Shown: positions 1-7,512, counted from the stretch's first letter. The stretch is DNA of 36,415 nt from Streptomyces sp. MBT53 (GCF_016654115.1 NZ_JAEQAZ010000172.1:1-36415); one strand, 5' to 3'. Numbers and translations are program-made. Notes: generated from the sequence alone by a model not told the origin.

Positions 1-609
1 GTGGGTGAGGGTGGGGATGCGGGCTGCCAGGTCGGGGTGGTTGGCCTTGAGGTGGGGGTGGATGGCGGTGAGCGGGTCGATGAGGTTGGCGGCGTCGTTG
101 TCGGCGAGGGCTTCGGTGAGGCGGGCCAGGGGGGTGTGAGCCCGGGCGGGGAGGTCGGTGAGGGCGGTGATCTGGCCGGCGAGCTGGCGCAGGCCAGCGG
201 CGTTGGTGCGGGCCCAGGCGGTGAGGGTCCGGTCGGCGGCGCGGCGGTTGCGGGTGGCTTGGACGCGCTGTTCGCCGGTGGTGCCGGGGGTGCCGGGGCG
301 TACGCGCAGGTAGCGGCGTTCGGCGGCCTGGCGGCTGGCTACGCCCAGGGGGTGGGCGAGGTCGGCCCAGCTGTTGCCCGCCGCACGGGCCGCCTCGATG
401 AGTCCGGGTTCCCATCCGGCGAGTTGTTCGCGCAGCTCGCGCAGCATGAGCAGGGCGGCCAGGGCTTCCTCGGAGCTGGCCTGGCCGCCTTCGGCGGATG
501 GTGGAGCCTGGGGGATCTGGGCGGTGCGGACGGCTTCGTTGATGGCGTGGAGCGCTGCCGCGGCGGCGAAGAACGAGGTGGGGTCACGAGGTGCGGGGGA
601 GGTGTCCAT
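1..609 (-). CDS. HSP18-type heat-shock repressor (RheA-like), 3' end cut by window edge
   Basis: This frame runs 203 codons from an ATG at 609 to the window edge without a stop, so the C-terminus is missing. The protein is acidic and alanine-rich. A helix-turn-helix-like stretch lies around residues 75-100 (WADLAHPLGVASRQAAERRY), as in Streptomyces proteins annotated as HSP18 transcriptional regulators. It is divergent from an hsp18 gene, and two dyads matching the RheA box lie between the two. That is the arrangement known for rheA-hsp18 in S. albus, where RheA is a thermosensing repressor. By inference it represses hsp18, and probably itself, at normal temperature. The family call rests on recognition of the sequence and on context; the identity as true RheA is not proven. 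Confidence 0.75.
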   Translation of the reverse strand, partial: MDTSPAPRDPTSFFAAAAALHAINEAVRTAQIPQAPPSAEGGQASSEEALAALLMLRELREQLAGWEPGLIEAARAAGNSWADLAHPLGVASRQAAERRYLRVRPGTPGTTGEQRVQATRNRRAADRTLTAWARTNAAGLRQLAGQITALTDLPARAHTPLARLTEALADNDAANLIDPLTAIHPHLKANHPDLAARIPTLTH

Positions 610-623
610 GAAGATCCTCTCGG

Positions 624-642
624 CGTCATCGTTCGGATGACA
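624..642. promoter_or_regulatory. RheA-like operator, upstream copy
   Basis: The dyad reads CGTCATC-GTTCG-GATGACA, one mismatch from the perfect box 26 bp further on. It lies next to the start of the divergent repressor gene, so it is well placed for autoregulation. Confidence 0.7.
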
Positions 643-648
643 CTCAGC

Positions 649-677
649 TTGTCATCGTTTGGATGACATGCTACAAC
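649..677 (+). promoter_or_regulatory. hsp18 promoter
   Basis: TTGTCA at 649-654 and TACAAC at 672-677 are separated by 17 bp, a good vegetative-type promoter. The perfect RheA-like box lies inside it. A leader of about 50 nt to the hsp18 start would follow. Confidence 0.65.
650..668. promoter_or_regulatory. RheA-like operator, perfect copy
   Basis: The dyad is TGTCATC-GTTTG-GATGACA, which is the TGTCATC-N5-GATGACA box described for RheA in S. albus. It fills the space between the -35 and -10 elements of the hsp18 promoter, so bound repressor would block RNA polymerase. Confidence 0.8.
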
Positions 678-733
678 GGTGCCAGACGAAGCGCATTGGC
701 AGTTCCTGCCAGACCTGTGGAGGTGTTTTCGCG

Positions 734-1168
734 ATGTTGATGCGCACCGACCCGTTCCGCGAACTCGACCGGCTTGCCCAGCAGTTGACGGGTGTGACCG
801 GCACCTGGTCCAGGCCCTCGGCAATGCCGATGGACGCCTACCGCGAGGGCGAGGAGTACGTGATCGCCCTTGACCTGCCCGGTGTGGCGAAGGACGCGAT
901 CGACATCGACGTCGAGCGGAACATGCTCACCGTCAAGGCCGAGCGCCGCCCGGTCGCGAAGGCCGACAACGTGCAGATGGAACTCTCCGAGCGGCCCCTG
1001 GGCGTCTTCTCCCGTCAGCTGGTGCTGGCCGACACCCTGGACACCGAACGCATCACGGCCGACTACGAAGCAGGGGTGCTGACCCTGCGGATCCCGATCG
1101 CCGAGCGCGCCAAGCCCCGCAGGATCACCATCGGCGGCCAGGCCGAGCCCCGGCAGATCAGCGGCTGA
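734..1168 (+). CDS. hsp18: Small heat-shock protein, Hsp20/alpha-crystallin family (HSP18)
   Basis: This 144-residue protein matches the size and N-terminus (MLMRTDPFRELDRL) of Streptomyces HSP18. It has an alpha-crystallin domain over most of its length (VIALDLPGV, then LGVFSRQLVL) and a short C-terminal tail with the I-x-I/V-like motif LRIPI that contacts neighbouring subunits. The family forms large oligomeric holdases that keep unfolding proteins soluble. The ATG at 734 is chosen because GGAGG at 719-723 lies 10 nt upstream. The frame is open back to 659, but those codons overlap the operator and promoter. The double RheA-like box upstream implies heat-inducible derepression. Confidence 0.93.
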   Translation: MLMRTDPFRELDRLAQQLTGVTGTWSRPSAMPMDAYREGEEYVIALDLPGVAKDAIDIDVERNMLTVKAERRPVAKADNVQMELSERPLGVFSRQLVLADTLDTERITADYEAGVLTLRIPIAERAKPRRITIGGQAEPRQISG

Positions 1169-1195
1169 GGAGCCATCCCCTCGACCGCACCGACG

Positions 1196-1240
1196 GCGGA
1201 GGACGGGCATCGGTCTCCCCCCTCAACTCCCGTCCTCCGC
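1196..1240. terminator. Stem-loop between hsp18 and the DUF2267 genes
   Basis: GCGGAGGACGGG at 1196-1207 pairs perfectly with CCCGTCCTCCGC at 1229-1240 across a 21-nt loop. No T-run follows, which is common for Streptomyces terminators. It may end hsp18 transcription or only attenuate read-through into the next genes. Confidence 0.5.
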
Positions 1241-1283
1241 GCTACCTCCCTCGCACAACGACGCAGACAAGGCAGGGGCGGCC

Positions 1284-1673
1284 ATGCGCTGGGAAGCATT
1301 CCTCGACCACGTGCGAGAACGCGGCGAGTACACCACACCCCAGGACGCCGAGCGGGCCGCCCGCACGGTCCTGGCACTGCTGGGCGCGCATCTGGTGGGC
1401 GAGGTCCGGGCCGAGCTGGCCGCCCGCCTCCCGGAAACCTTCGCCATGATCCTTCTCAACCCGCTGCGGGCCACCGAGCCACTTTCCCCGGAGCGGTTCC
1501 TGCGGGCGACCGCGGCATGGATCGAGGGAGCCACCGAACAGACCGCCGCCTGGGACGTCGGCGCCGTCCTGAGCGTGACCGCCGACGCGGCGGGCGAGGA
1601 ACTCACCCGCCGCCTCCTGCTCCAACTCCCACCGGGCTACGACCTCCTCTTCGGCCATCCCGATCACATCTGA
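1284..1673 (+). CDS. DUF2267 domain protein, copy 1
   Basis: This 129-residue protein is a stand-alone DUF2267 domain, a small helical fold of unknown biochemical role. The family pattern is visible: MRWEAFLDHVRERGEY, then AERAARTVLALLG, then VRAELAARLPE. An AGGGG motif lies 5 nt before the ATG. It follows hsp18 on the same strand and has a paralogue 102 bp downstream. The repeated pairing of DUF2267 genes with Hsp20 suggests a stress role, but that is inference from context. Confidence 0.8.
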   Translation: MRWEAFLDHVRERGEYTTPQDAERAARTVLALLGAHLVGEVRAELAARLPETFAMILLNPLRATEPLSPERFLRATAAWIEGATEQTAAWDVGAVLSVTADAAGEELTRRLLLQLPPGYDLLFGHPDHI

Positions 1674-1775
1674 ACCCGCACACCCCGGCGCGCCCCCACA
1701 GCCGGTCGACCCTCATCCGGCCGGCCCTTCCCAACAGCGACAAGCCCATCGCACGAGAAAGGCGACCACTCCCCG

Positions 1776-2210
1776 ATGCTTCCGCTGCGCGAACCGGCTT
1801 CTGCCCGGCCCTGCACGACGTTTCACCAGATGCTGGAAAGAATCCGCTACGAGGGCGCGTACCCCACCCGGGAGCGGGCCGAGGACGTCACGCGCGCCGT
1901 GCTGGAGGCCCTGGGCCGCCAGCTCACCGGCGACGAACGCGTCGAACTCGCCGCCTGCCTGCCCGTAGAGGCAGCACTCGACCTCACCGGCCAGATCCCG
2001 GCCCCCCAGCCACTCACCGGCTGGGGCTTCGTCAAGGACCTGGCCGCCCGCACCGGTGCCACCCCCGCGACCGCCCGCTGGGACACCGGAGCCGTCCTCG
2101 CCGTCGTCGGCCAGCTGGCCGGCCCCGGCCTCCTGGACCGCATCCTGACCCAGCTCCCGACCGGATACGCGCTGCTGTTCGGCCGCGCCGAACTCACCCA
2201 GCCCGCCTGA
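1776..2210 (+). CDS. DUF2267 domain protein, copy 2
   Basis: A 144-residue paralogue of the preceding gene. FHQMLERIRYEGAYPTRERAEDVT aligns with the start of copy 1, split here as FHQMLERIRYEG and AYPTRERAEDVT, and VELAACLPVEAALDL with its second helix. Both end in a similar hydrophobic motif (LPTGYALLFG here, LPPGYDLLFG in copy 1). The N-terminus has about a dozen extra residues, so a start slightly downstream is possible; GAGAAAGG lies 13 nt before the ATG used here. Function is unknown; it probably acts with copy 1. Confidence 0.75.
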   Translation: MLPLREPASARPCTTFHQMLERIRYEGAYPTRERAEDVTRAVLEALGRQLTGDERVELAACLPVEAALDLTGQIPAPQPLTGWGFVKDLAARTGATPATARWDTGAVLAVVGQLAGPGLLDRILTQLPTGYALLFGRAELTQPA

Positions 2211-2782
2211 CCGTTCCGGGCCGCATCGGTCGAGGACGGCAGCGGCCAAGGAACAGTGGGAACGCGAAAGGGCTCCGGCGACGATCCCGCCGGTGCCCAG
2301 CGCCTGGTACCGGCGGGCGGGGGCCAGCGAGTCAGGCGTCCACAGCACGGCGGGACCGTCTGCCAGGCGAAGCGCAAACTCGCCGCATGATCTAAAACGC
2401 AGACCCTGACCGAAGAAATCGGGAGCACCCCCTTCGATCGTCCGGCTGTCGACAGGCCCCGCTCCCCCTGCCTCGTCGACGCGCGGCACACCACGCACAT
2501 CTGGGGACCACCACCTACCTGCACCCGACTCCCCGGCCTCCCCGCGTCCAGCCTCCACTGGACCCCACGCTGCTCTACACCGACGGCATCACCGAGGCCC
2601 GCGCCCACGAGGGAGCGTCATGAAGGGACGTGAACGGGTGGGGCGAGGGACGGGGCCGACGGCAGCCGGCTGATCCCTCTGAAATCGCCGGGTATGCATT
2701 CCGTGAACCCGGGTAGGCCGATGATTGTCGGCGGACAAGGAACCGGCGGCACGGAGTCCGGACAACGCGGGAGGGGCCTGAC
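2211..2782. other. 572-bp stretch without an intact gene
   Basis: It holds a SpoIIE-type phosphatase C-terminal scrap at 2561-2623 and presumably the promoter of the sigma-factor gene. GGGTAT at 2690 and GGGTAG at 2711 resemble SigB-type -10 elements, but neither has a clear GTTT -35 at the right distance. Nothing else could be recognised. Confidence 0.5.
2561..2623 (+). pseudogene. C-terminal scrap of a SpoIIE/RsbU-type PP2C phosphatase
   Basis: The frame reads DPTLLYTDGITEARAHEGAS and stops at 2621-2623. LLYTDGLTEAR is the hallmark metal-binding motif near the C-terminus of SpoIIE-type phosphatases, which release sigma factors from anti-sigma control. The PPL just before it (2552-2560) also fits the family, but the residues that should lie between PPL and LLYTDG are missing, so the copy is deleted. 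It sits 160 bp before a SigB-type sigma gene, where such a phosphatase would make sense. Confidence 0.6.
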
Positions 2783-3622
2783 ATGACGGTGACGAAGACG
2801 GCAGACGCGCAGACCCGGGTGCTGCCGGAGATCGCGGACCCTTCGCAGGTCGCCCCCAAGGACGCCCGTCAGCTGACCAGGCTGTTCCTCGACCAGCTCG
2901 CCGTTCTCGAAGAGGGCACGCCCGAGCACCAGTACGCGCGCAACACCCTCATCGAAATGAACATCACCCTCGTCCGGTACGCGGCTTCGCGGTTCCGCAG
3001 CCGTGGCCAGGACGAGATGGAGGACATCGTCCAGGTCGGCACGATCGGCCTGATCAAGGCCATCGACCGCTTCGAGCTCACCCGCGAAGTCGAGTTCACC
3101 TCCTTCGCCATCCCCTACATCACCGGCGAGATCAAGCGCTTCTTCCGCGACACTTCCTGGGCCGTGCACGTCCCCCGCCGCCTCCAGGAGGCCCGCGTCC
3201 AGCTCGCGAAGGCCAACGAGGAGCTCCGCAGCCGGCTCGGCCGTACGCCCACCGTCAAGGAACTCTCCCAGCTGATGTGCCTCAGCGAGGAAGAGGTCAA
3301 CGAAGCGCGCCTCGCCTCCAACGGCTACAAGTCCGCGTCCCTGGACGCGGCCATCAGCTCCAGCGACGACGGCGAAGCGGCGCTGGCCGACTTCATCGGC
3401 CTCGACGACAACGCCCTCGAACTCGTCGAGGACTTCAACACCCTGGCCCCCCTGATCGCCGAACTCGACGACCGCGAACGCCGCATCATCCACATGCGGT
3501 TCGTCGACGAACTCACCCAGGCCCAGATCGGCGAACACCTCAGCGTCTCCCAGATGCACGTCTCCCGCCTCATCTCCCGCACCCTCGCCAAACTCCGCGC
3601 AGGCATGCTCGCCACCGACTAG
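2783..3622 (+). CDS. RNA polymerase sigma factor, SigB/SigF/SigG stress family
   Basis: At 279 residues this has the group-3 sigma layout. Region 2 includes DEMEDIVQVGTIGLIKAIDRF and EFTSFAIPYITGEIKRFFRD (core binding and -10 recognition), split here by spacing in the text only. Region 3 contains ELRSRLGRTPTVKEL. Region 4 has the -35 HTH IGEHLSVSQMHVSRLISR. Streptomyces has several such factors for osmotic, oxidative and developmental stress, recognising GTTT-N14-16-GGGTA promoters. GGGAGGGG lies 6 nt before the ATG. One such promoter lies 1.1 kb downstream (4693-4717), and a GHKL anti-sigma-like gene is also close, so this may be a local stress regulon. Which paralogue it is cannot be told by eye. 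Confidence 0.92.
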   Translation: MTVTKTADAQTRVLPEIADPSQVAPKDARQLTRLFLDQLAVLEEGTPEHQYARNTLIEMNITLVRYAASRFRSRGQDEMEDIVQVGTIGLIKAIDRFELTREVEFTSFAIPYITGEIKRFFRDTSWAVHVPRRLQEARVQLAKANEELRSRLGRTPTVKELSQLMCLSEEEVNEARLASNGYKSASLDAAISSSDDGEAALADFIGLDDNALELVEDFNTLAPLIAELDDRERRIIHMRFVDELTQAQIGEHLSVSQMHVSRLISRTLAKLRAGMLATD

Positions 3623-4335
3623 GCCGCACCGGACCCCGGCCCACCCGCTTCTCCCCGTCGCCCCTGCGAGGTGGGGAGCCAGACCCCGCTCCTTCAGCTC
3701 ACGGCGACGCCAGGGGAACCCTCCCTCGTCGCCCGCACCCTGATGACGTCACCCTGGTTGGGTACCCGGCGCCATGCGTGTGCGCTCTGAACTGGTCCAC
3801 CGAGAACCTGCCGCCCAGTACCACAAATGTGAGGCCCCGTCACCGAAGCACTGAGCAATGGCGGAGTGCTGGTGCTCGCGGGCGGGCATCACCAGGAGTC
3901 CGGCATCCCGGACCGCCAGGTCATGGGAGGAAGCCCAAGCCGAAACCCTCCCATGACCTGTCAGGATTTCACCACGGGCGCGCAGGCCCGCCGCCGTTAC
4001 GGGGCGCGCACCTCATCGGCCGGCCATGCCTCCGGCTGCGGTCGTGCCACACAACGATCAGTCCCTGCCGGGCAGTTCACCTACCCATATCTGGCCCTGT
4101 CCCGTAAACGTACGCCCGACCGCGCGGCATGGTCTCTACATCCCACCTCGGTGACCGACCTTCCAGAACCCCCGCCAGCACAAGTGGGCTTCACTCGCGG
4201 GTCCTGAAGCCCCACGCCCCTCAGCGCCTGACGCTATCGAGGACCTTGGAGAGGCCCTGGTCTGACGAGCAGCCTTGGCAGAACTTGGCCACGGGACAGT
4301 ACAGCCGTTGGCCTTAAGCGCTTGATTTTGAGCGG
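3623..4335. other. 713-bp stretch without a supported gene
   Basis: Open frames here lack recognisable domains. The stretch contains one strong inverted repeat (3917-3960). It may be eroded DNA between insertions; I cannot assign it. Confidence 0.5.
3917..3960. repeat. 14-bp perfect inverted repeat, 16-nt loop
   Basis: CAGGTCATGGGAGG at 3917-3930 is exactly complementary to CCTCCCATGACCTG at 3947-3960. It could be a terminator for the sigma gene 300 bp upstream, or the trace of a mobile element. It is not followed by a T-run. Confidence 0.6.
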
Positions 4336-4677
4336 CTACCAGCGGGTGGGCGCTGGCCAGTGCTGGTCGGCGCGAGAGGTGAAGATGTCCAGCAGTTCCC
4401 GGACCGGTACGTGTGCCTCTGAGGAATGGCGGAGGACGCCGTCCAGGCAGAGGATGCAGCGCGTGCGTCGTCCGTCGCGCTCGCGGCGCATATAGCCGGC
4501 CTGTTCGAGGTCGGTGAGGATGCTCTGCGCGGTGCGTTCGGTGATGCGGCAGACAGCGGCGATGTCGCGGCGCCGGGCGGCAGGGTCGCGTGCGATGGCG
4601 AACAGCACGCGGGCGTGGTTGGTAAGGAAGCGCCACTCCCCGGCCTGCCCGCTCGCGTTCTGTTCCCTCCCTTTAAC
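4336..4677 (-). CDS. Winged-helix (MarR-like) DNA-binding protein
   Basis: The recognisable part is about 110 residues: GEWRFLTNHARVLFAIARD, then RRRDIAAVCRITERTAQSIL, then TDLEQAGYMRRERDGRRTR. This is a small winged-helix family common in Streptomyces, often beside anti-sigma-like ATPases. The start is a problem: AAAGGGAGGG (4665-4674) is an excellent ribosome site, but the codons after it (GAA CAG AAC GCG) contain no ATG, GTG or TTG. The nearest in-frame ATG, at 4803, lies upstream of the promoter at 4693-4717. The 5' boundary given is therefore a guess. A start-codon mutation or an unusual start is possible. It is divergent from the GHKL gene at 4802. Confidence 0.65.
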   Translation of the reverse strand, partial: VKGREQNASGQAGEWRFLTNHARVLFAIARDPAARRRDIAAVCRITERTAQSILTDLEQAGYMRRERDGRRTRCILCLDGVLRHSSEAHVPVRELLDIFTSRADQHWPAPTRW

Positions 4678-4692
4678 TCTGCCCAGGTGGGG

Positions 4693-4717
4693 GTACCCGC
4701 AGCGGTTTCCCGGAAAC
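4693..4717 (-). promoter_or_regulatory. SigB-type stress promoter
   Basis: On the minus strand GTTT (4717-4714) and GGGTAC (4698-4693) are separated by 15 nt, an exact match to the consensus of Streptomyces SigB-family sigma factors. It points at the winged-helix gene, with the ribosome site about 20 nt downstream. Confidence 0.7.
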
Positions 4718-4801
4718 AGACCTCGTTGGTTTGCGCGTGAGGTGATGATCCGGGGGCAGGCGAGTAGGGCAATAGCGGCGCTTGGGACGTGAGGCGGTTC
4801 C

Positions 4802-5278
4802 ATGGACCTTGCTGGGCAAACCGAGGGCCAGGAGCCGCTCGTCGACCGTCCGATCACGGCCGGTGCCGCATTCGAAGGCAGTGCGGAGATCGCGGAGGCA
4901 CGCGCCTTGGCCCGCGATTTCCTCGTGTCTGTGCAGGCCGTGCACGGGCTGCCGGTGTCAGCTCGGGCTATGGGCATGGTGCAGCTGGTGGTGAGCGAGC
5001 TGGTCACCAACGCCCGCAAATACGCGCCCGGCCCCTGCCTGCTGGACCTGGAGATCAGCGACGGCGCGGTCCGGATCAGCGTGTGGGACAGCAGCACCGC
5101 GCTGCCGTCGGTCCAGGCTGCCGACCCGGAACGGATCGGTCAGCACGGGTTGGAGATCGCCATGGCGGTGAGCCAGACCTTCTGTGTCCAACGGGAACCG
5201 GTGGGCAAGCGCATCACCGCGGTCATCGAGATGGCTGACGACCCTGGTGGAGACCCGTCCGGCCGGCAGCCCTCCTGA
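4802..5278 (+). CDS. GHKL ATP-binding protein, anti-sigma-factor-like (RsbW type)
   Basis: The 158-residue protein is a single HATPase domain. The N-box is visible at about residues 60-75 (LVVSELVTNARKYAPG), a degenerate G1 at VWDSSTALPSV, and a G2-like GLEIAMAVS. This is the RsbW/SpoIIAB-like kinase/anti-sigma fold that Streptomyces carries in dozens of copies. The D-x-S in place of D-x-G in the G1 box is common in that expansion. GAGG lies about 10 nt before the ATG. Its neighbours are a SigB-type sigma gene, a SigB-type promoter and a SpoIIE scrap, so it may regulate that sigma factor. This partnership is inference. Confidence 0.8.
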   Translation: MDLAGQTEGQEPLVDRPITAGAAFEGSAEIAEARALARDFLVSVQAVHGLPVSARAMGMVQLVVSELVTNARKYAPGPCLLDLEISDGAVRISVWDSSTALPSVQAADPERIGQHGLEIAMAVSQTFCVQREPVGKRITAVIEMADDPGGDPSGRQPS

Positions 5279-5384
5279 CCGCGCACGGCCGGGCTGTTCC
5301 CGAGGCCGGAATTGCGCTGCTCGTGTGGCCCGACCCACAGGGGTTCGGGGCGAGGCGGTGACCACCGCCTTCAGAATGATCAGT

Positions 5385-5797
5385 TCAGCCTGAGGGGTGT
5401 GTGGCGACACGCCAGGACCAGGGCGGGGGATGGGCTGCCGGCCGAGGAGGTCCTGAAGAGCGGTCGGGTTTCGAGGCTGGCGAGTCGGCATCGGCGAGAG
5501 ATGGACGTCGACGCGTTCGAGACTGACCGCGATGGCGGTGAGGACGTGCTGGACGCGCGCCTTGTCTTCGCTACGGTAGCGGTACTGGCGCATGCCGTGG
5601 CCATTGACGAACTCGCCGATCGTGCTCTCGACAGCGACCCGCCGCGAGTAGTGCGACAGCCATTCCTGGGTCTGCTGCTCAGTCCGAGATTCGGACTGGA
5701 CCTCGCGGAGATCGCGCGGGAGGATGGCGACTTTCCGGGCACCGGTGCGGGGAGAGGCGGCCTTGATCGGGCACTGCCGGCAGTTGTTGACGCTCTC
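5385..5797 (-). pseudogene. C-terminal remnant of an IS transposase (IS1182-like)
   Basis: The open frame starts after an in-frame stop at 5798-5800 and has no N-terminal half. It contains NCRQCPIKAASPRTG (Cys cluster), then WLSHYSRRVAVESTIGEF and HGMRQYRYRSEDKARVQHVL, which match the C-terminal end of IS1182-type transposases. The expected ending (IPRP.SWR) appears only after a frameshift near 5412-5436, with a stop at 5385-5387. It is 5'-truncated and frameshifted, so it is dead. No terminal repeats could be found. It abuts the 3' end of the Nudix gene. Confidence 0.75.
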
Positions 5798-5814
5798 TCA
5801 AAACTGGCTCGCCT

Positions 5815-6390
5815 CTACTCCCATCCGTCAAGTGACACCTGAGGACCGCTATTGAGATAGGCGTGGAGGGCACTGGCAGTTGTTTCCACGAACGCCTCTG
5901 GGATGGCGTTGGTATCGATCCAGCGAACCTGGGCGTGCTTCCGAGGTTCGCGGTTTTCGGGTTCGCCGGTCCATGCGTGGGCGGTGAAGACGACCGTGAG
6001 GAAGCCGTTTGGAGCTTCAACGCCCCACGCGCTGTGGATGATGTGGGCGACCTTCAGGGCCTCAGGCTTCACGGTCAACCCGGTCTCCTCGTACAGCTCG
6101 CGTACTGCGGTCTCGGTGACGGGCTCGCCGGGTTCGCTCTTGCCGACGGGAAGGTCCCACATGCCCTGGGCGAACTTGGCGTTCTGGCTGCGTTGGAGGA
6201 GGACGACGCGGTTGGTGGCCTGATCGTGGACGATGACGGCGGCGACCAGCAGGGTCATGGATTCGAGGGCGGGCGGTAGGGGTTTGGGCTGGTCGTCGGT
6301 GGTCCGCTGAGCCACGGCTGGTGTCCCTTCGTCGCTCGCAGCCAGTTGCGAGGCGCGGTCCACCTCAGAATTGCTGCCTGATCCCTTCAT
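5815..6390 (-). CDS. Nudix hydrolase
   Basis: The Nudix box is complete at residues 83-105: G83-x5-E89-x7-REL-x-EE-x-GL, in the segments GKSEPGE and RELYEETGL. Such enzymes hydrolyse nucleoside diphosphates linked to another group, using a metal held by the REXXEE glutamates. The ATG at 6390 is chosen because GAGG lies 8 nt upstream; the frame also opens at a GTG at 6435 with no ribosome site. It lies at the end of the minus-strand gene run, separated by about 80 bp from the serine hydrolase. A role in sanitising or processing a nucleotide made by the upstream operon is possible but unproven. Confidence 0.88.
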   Translation of the reverse strand: MKGSGSNSEVDRASQLAASDEGTPAVAQRTTDDQPKPLPPALESMTLLVAAVIVHDQATNRVVLLQRSQNAKFAQGMWDLPVGKSEPGEPVTETAVRELYEETGLTVKPEALKVAHIIHSAWGVEAPNGFLTVVFTAHAWTGEPENREPRKHAQVRWIDTNAIPEAFVETTASALHAYLNSGPQVSLDGWE

Positions 6391-6468
6391 CCTCGCGACC
6401 TCAACCCCCGTGTGACTACTTGCAGTTGGAGTCACCTTCGAGCCGGCGGCGTGAGTCGGTCCTCTGTC

Positions 6469-7512
6469 TCAGCCGAAGGCGAGCTCGCGGAAGACGTTGC
6501 GGATCTCGGTGAGGGGCTGGCGGTCGCGGGTGTAGTAGAGCTTGTTGGTCAGCAGTACGGCCCAGCGCCCCTGGTCGGGTGAGATCCACATGCCGGTTCC
6601 GGTGAAGCCGTAGTGCACCCAGACATCCTGGGTTGGATCGGTTCCGGGAGCCGGGTGCCAGAACAGGCCGCGTGCGGACTCCAGTTCACCGGTCTGGATC
6701 GTCAGTGATTCGGTCGTCCAGGCCGTCCCGAAGCCGGCCTGCTCAGATTCAGAGGTGCCGCCCACCATGTGGCGCAGGAAAGCGGCGAGGTCGTCGAGGA
6801 CGGTGAAGGCGCCGGCGATGCCGCACACGCCGCCCAGGAGTCGTGCGGAGAAGTCGTGGGCGACGCCTTTGAGGTGAGTGCCGGTGTCCTCGTCGAGTTC
6901 GGTCGGTGCGCACCGTGCGGCGATCTCGGAGGGCAGCGGCCCGAACCGGGTGGTGTTCATGGCGAGCGGCTGCCAGGTCCGTTCCGCGGCGAGCTGGTCG
7001 AGGCGCCGGCCGGAGAGGTGTTCGGCGAGATAGCCGAGGATGAGAGCGGCCCGGTCGGTGTACTCGACAGCCTCTCCTGGCTGACGATGCAGTGCTTCTC
7101 TCAGTACGCCATCGCGGATGTCCTGCGGGTCGGTGCCGTAGAGGTTTTTGAGTTGGGCCCGCAGGGGGACGCCGGCCGTGTGGGTCAGCAACTGGCGGGC
7201 GGTTGCCGATCCGAGCGCGTGGCCTTCGACCTCGGGCCAGAAGGTACCGAGGGGAGAGTCGAGGTCGAGCTTGCCTTCTTCCCAGAGGGAGCCGATGGAG
7301 GACCACACGGCGAGGATCTTGGTAAGGCTGGCGGCGTCGAAGACGGTGTCGGACCGCATCGGCATGTCCGGCTGCTCGGGGTCGAGGGCCCCTGTGGCGC
7401 CGTGGACGTGAGTTCCGGCGGCGTCTCCGACGGCCCATACAGCGCCGGGGTAGACCTTGTCGCGGACGCCTTCGCTCAGGAGCTGTTCGATGCGGTCGGT
7501 GCGGTACGTCAT
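6469..7512 (-). CDS. Serine hydrolase, beta-lactamase/class C fold
   Basis: The 347-residue protein has the nucleophile motif S62-L-T-K65 in DAASLTKIL. Y151-T-D takes the place of the usual Y-x-N, and a C-terminal HYGFTGTGMW supplies the third motif (HxG rather than KTG). This set is typical of class C-like esterases and D-aminopeptidases more than of true beta-lactamases. No signal peptide is seen, so it is probably cytoplasmic. GGGAGA lies just before the ATG. It follows the GT4 gene after 119 bp that contain a hairpin, so it may have its own promoter. Confidence 0.88.
   Translation of the reverse strand: MTYRTDRIEQLLSEGVRDKVYPGAVWAVGDAAGTHVHGATGALDPEQPDMPMRSDTVFDAASLTKILAVWSSIGSLWEEGKLDLDSPLGTFWPEVEGHALGSATARQLLTHTAGVPLRAQLKNLYGTDPQDIRDGVLREALHRQPGEAVEYTDRAALILGYLAEHLSGRRLDQLAAERTWQPLAMNTTRFGPLPSEIAARCAPTELDEDTGTHLKGVAHDFSARLLGGVCGIAGAFTVLDDLAAFLRHMVGGTSESEQAGFGTAWTTESLTIQTGELESARGLFWHPAPGTDPTQDVWVHYGFTGTGMWISPDQGRWAVLLTNKLYYTRDRQPLTEIRNVFRELAFG

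Noticed and set aside
1..666. Long plus-strand frame at the window start
   Set aside because: It is the antisense of the heat-shock repressor, glycine/valine-rich and without any recognisable motif.
2690..2716. SigB-type promoter before the sigma gene
   Set aside because: Two GGGTA-like elements are present, but no GTTT -35 lies 14-16 nt upstream of either.
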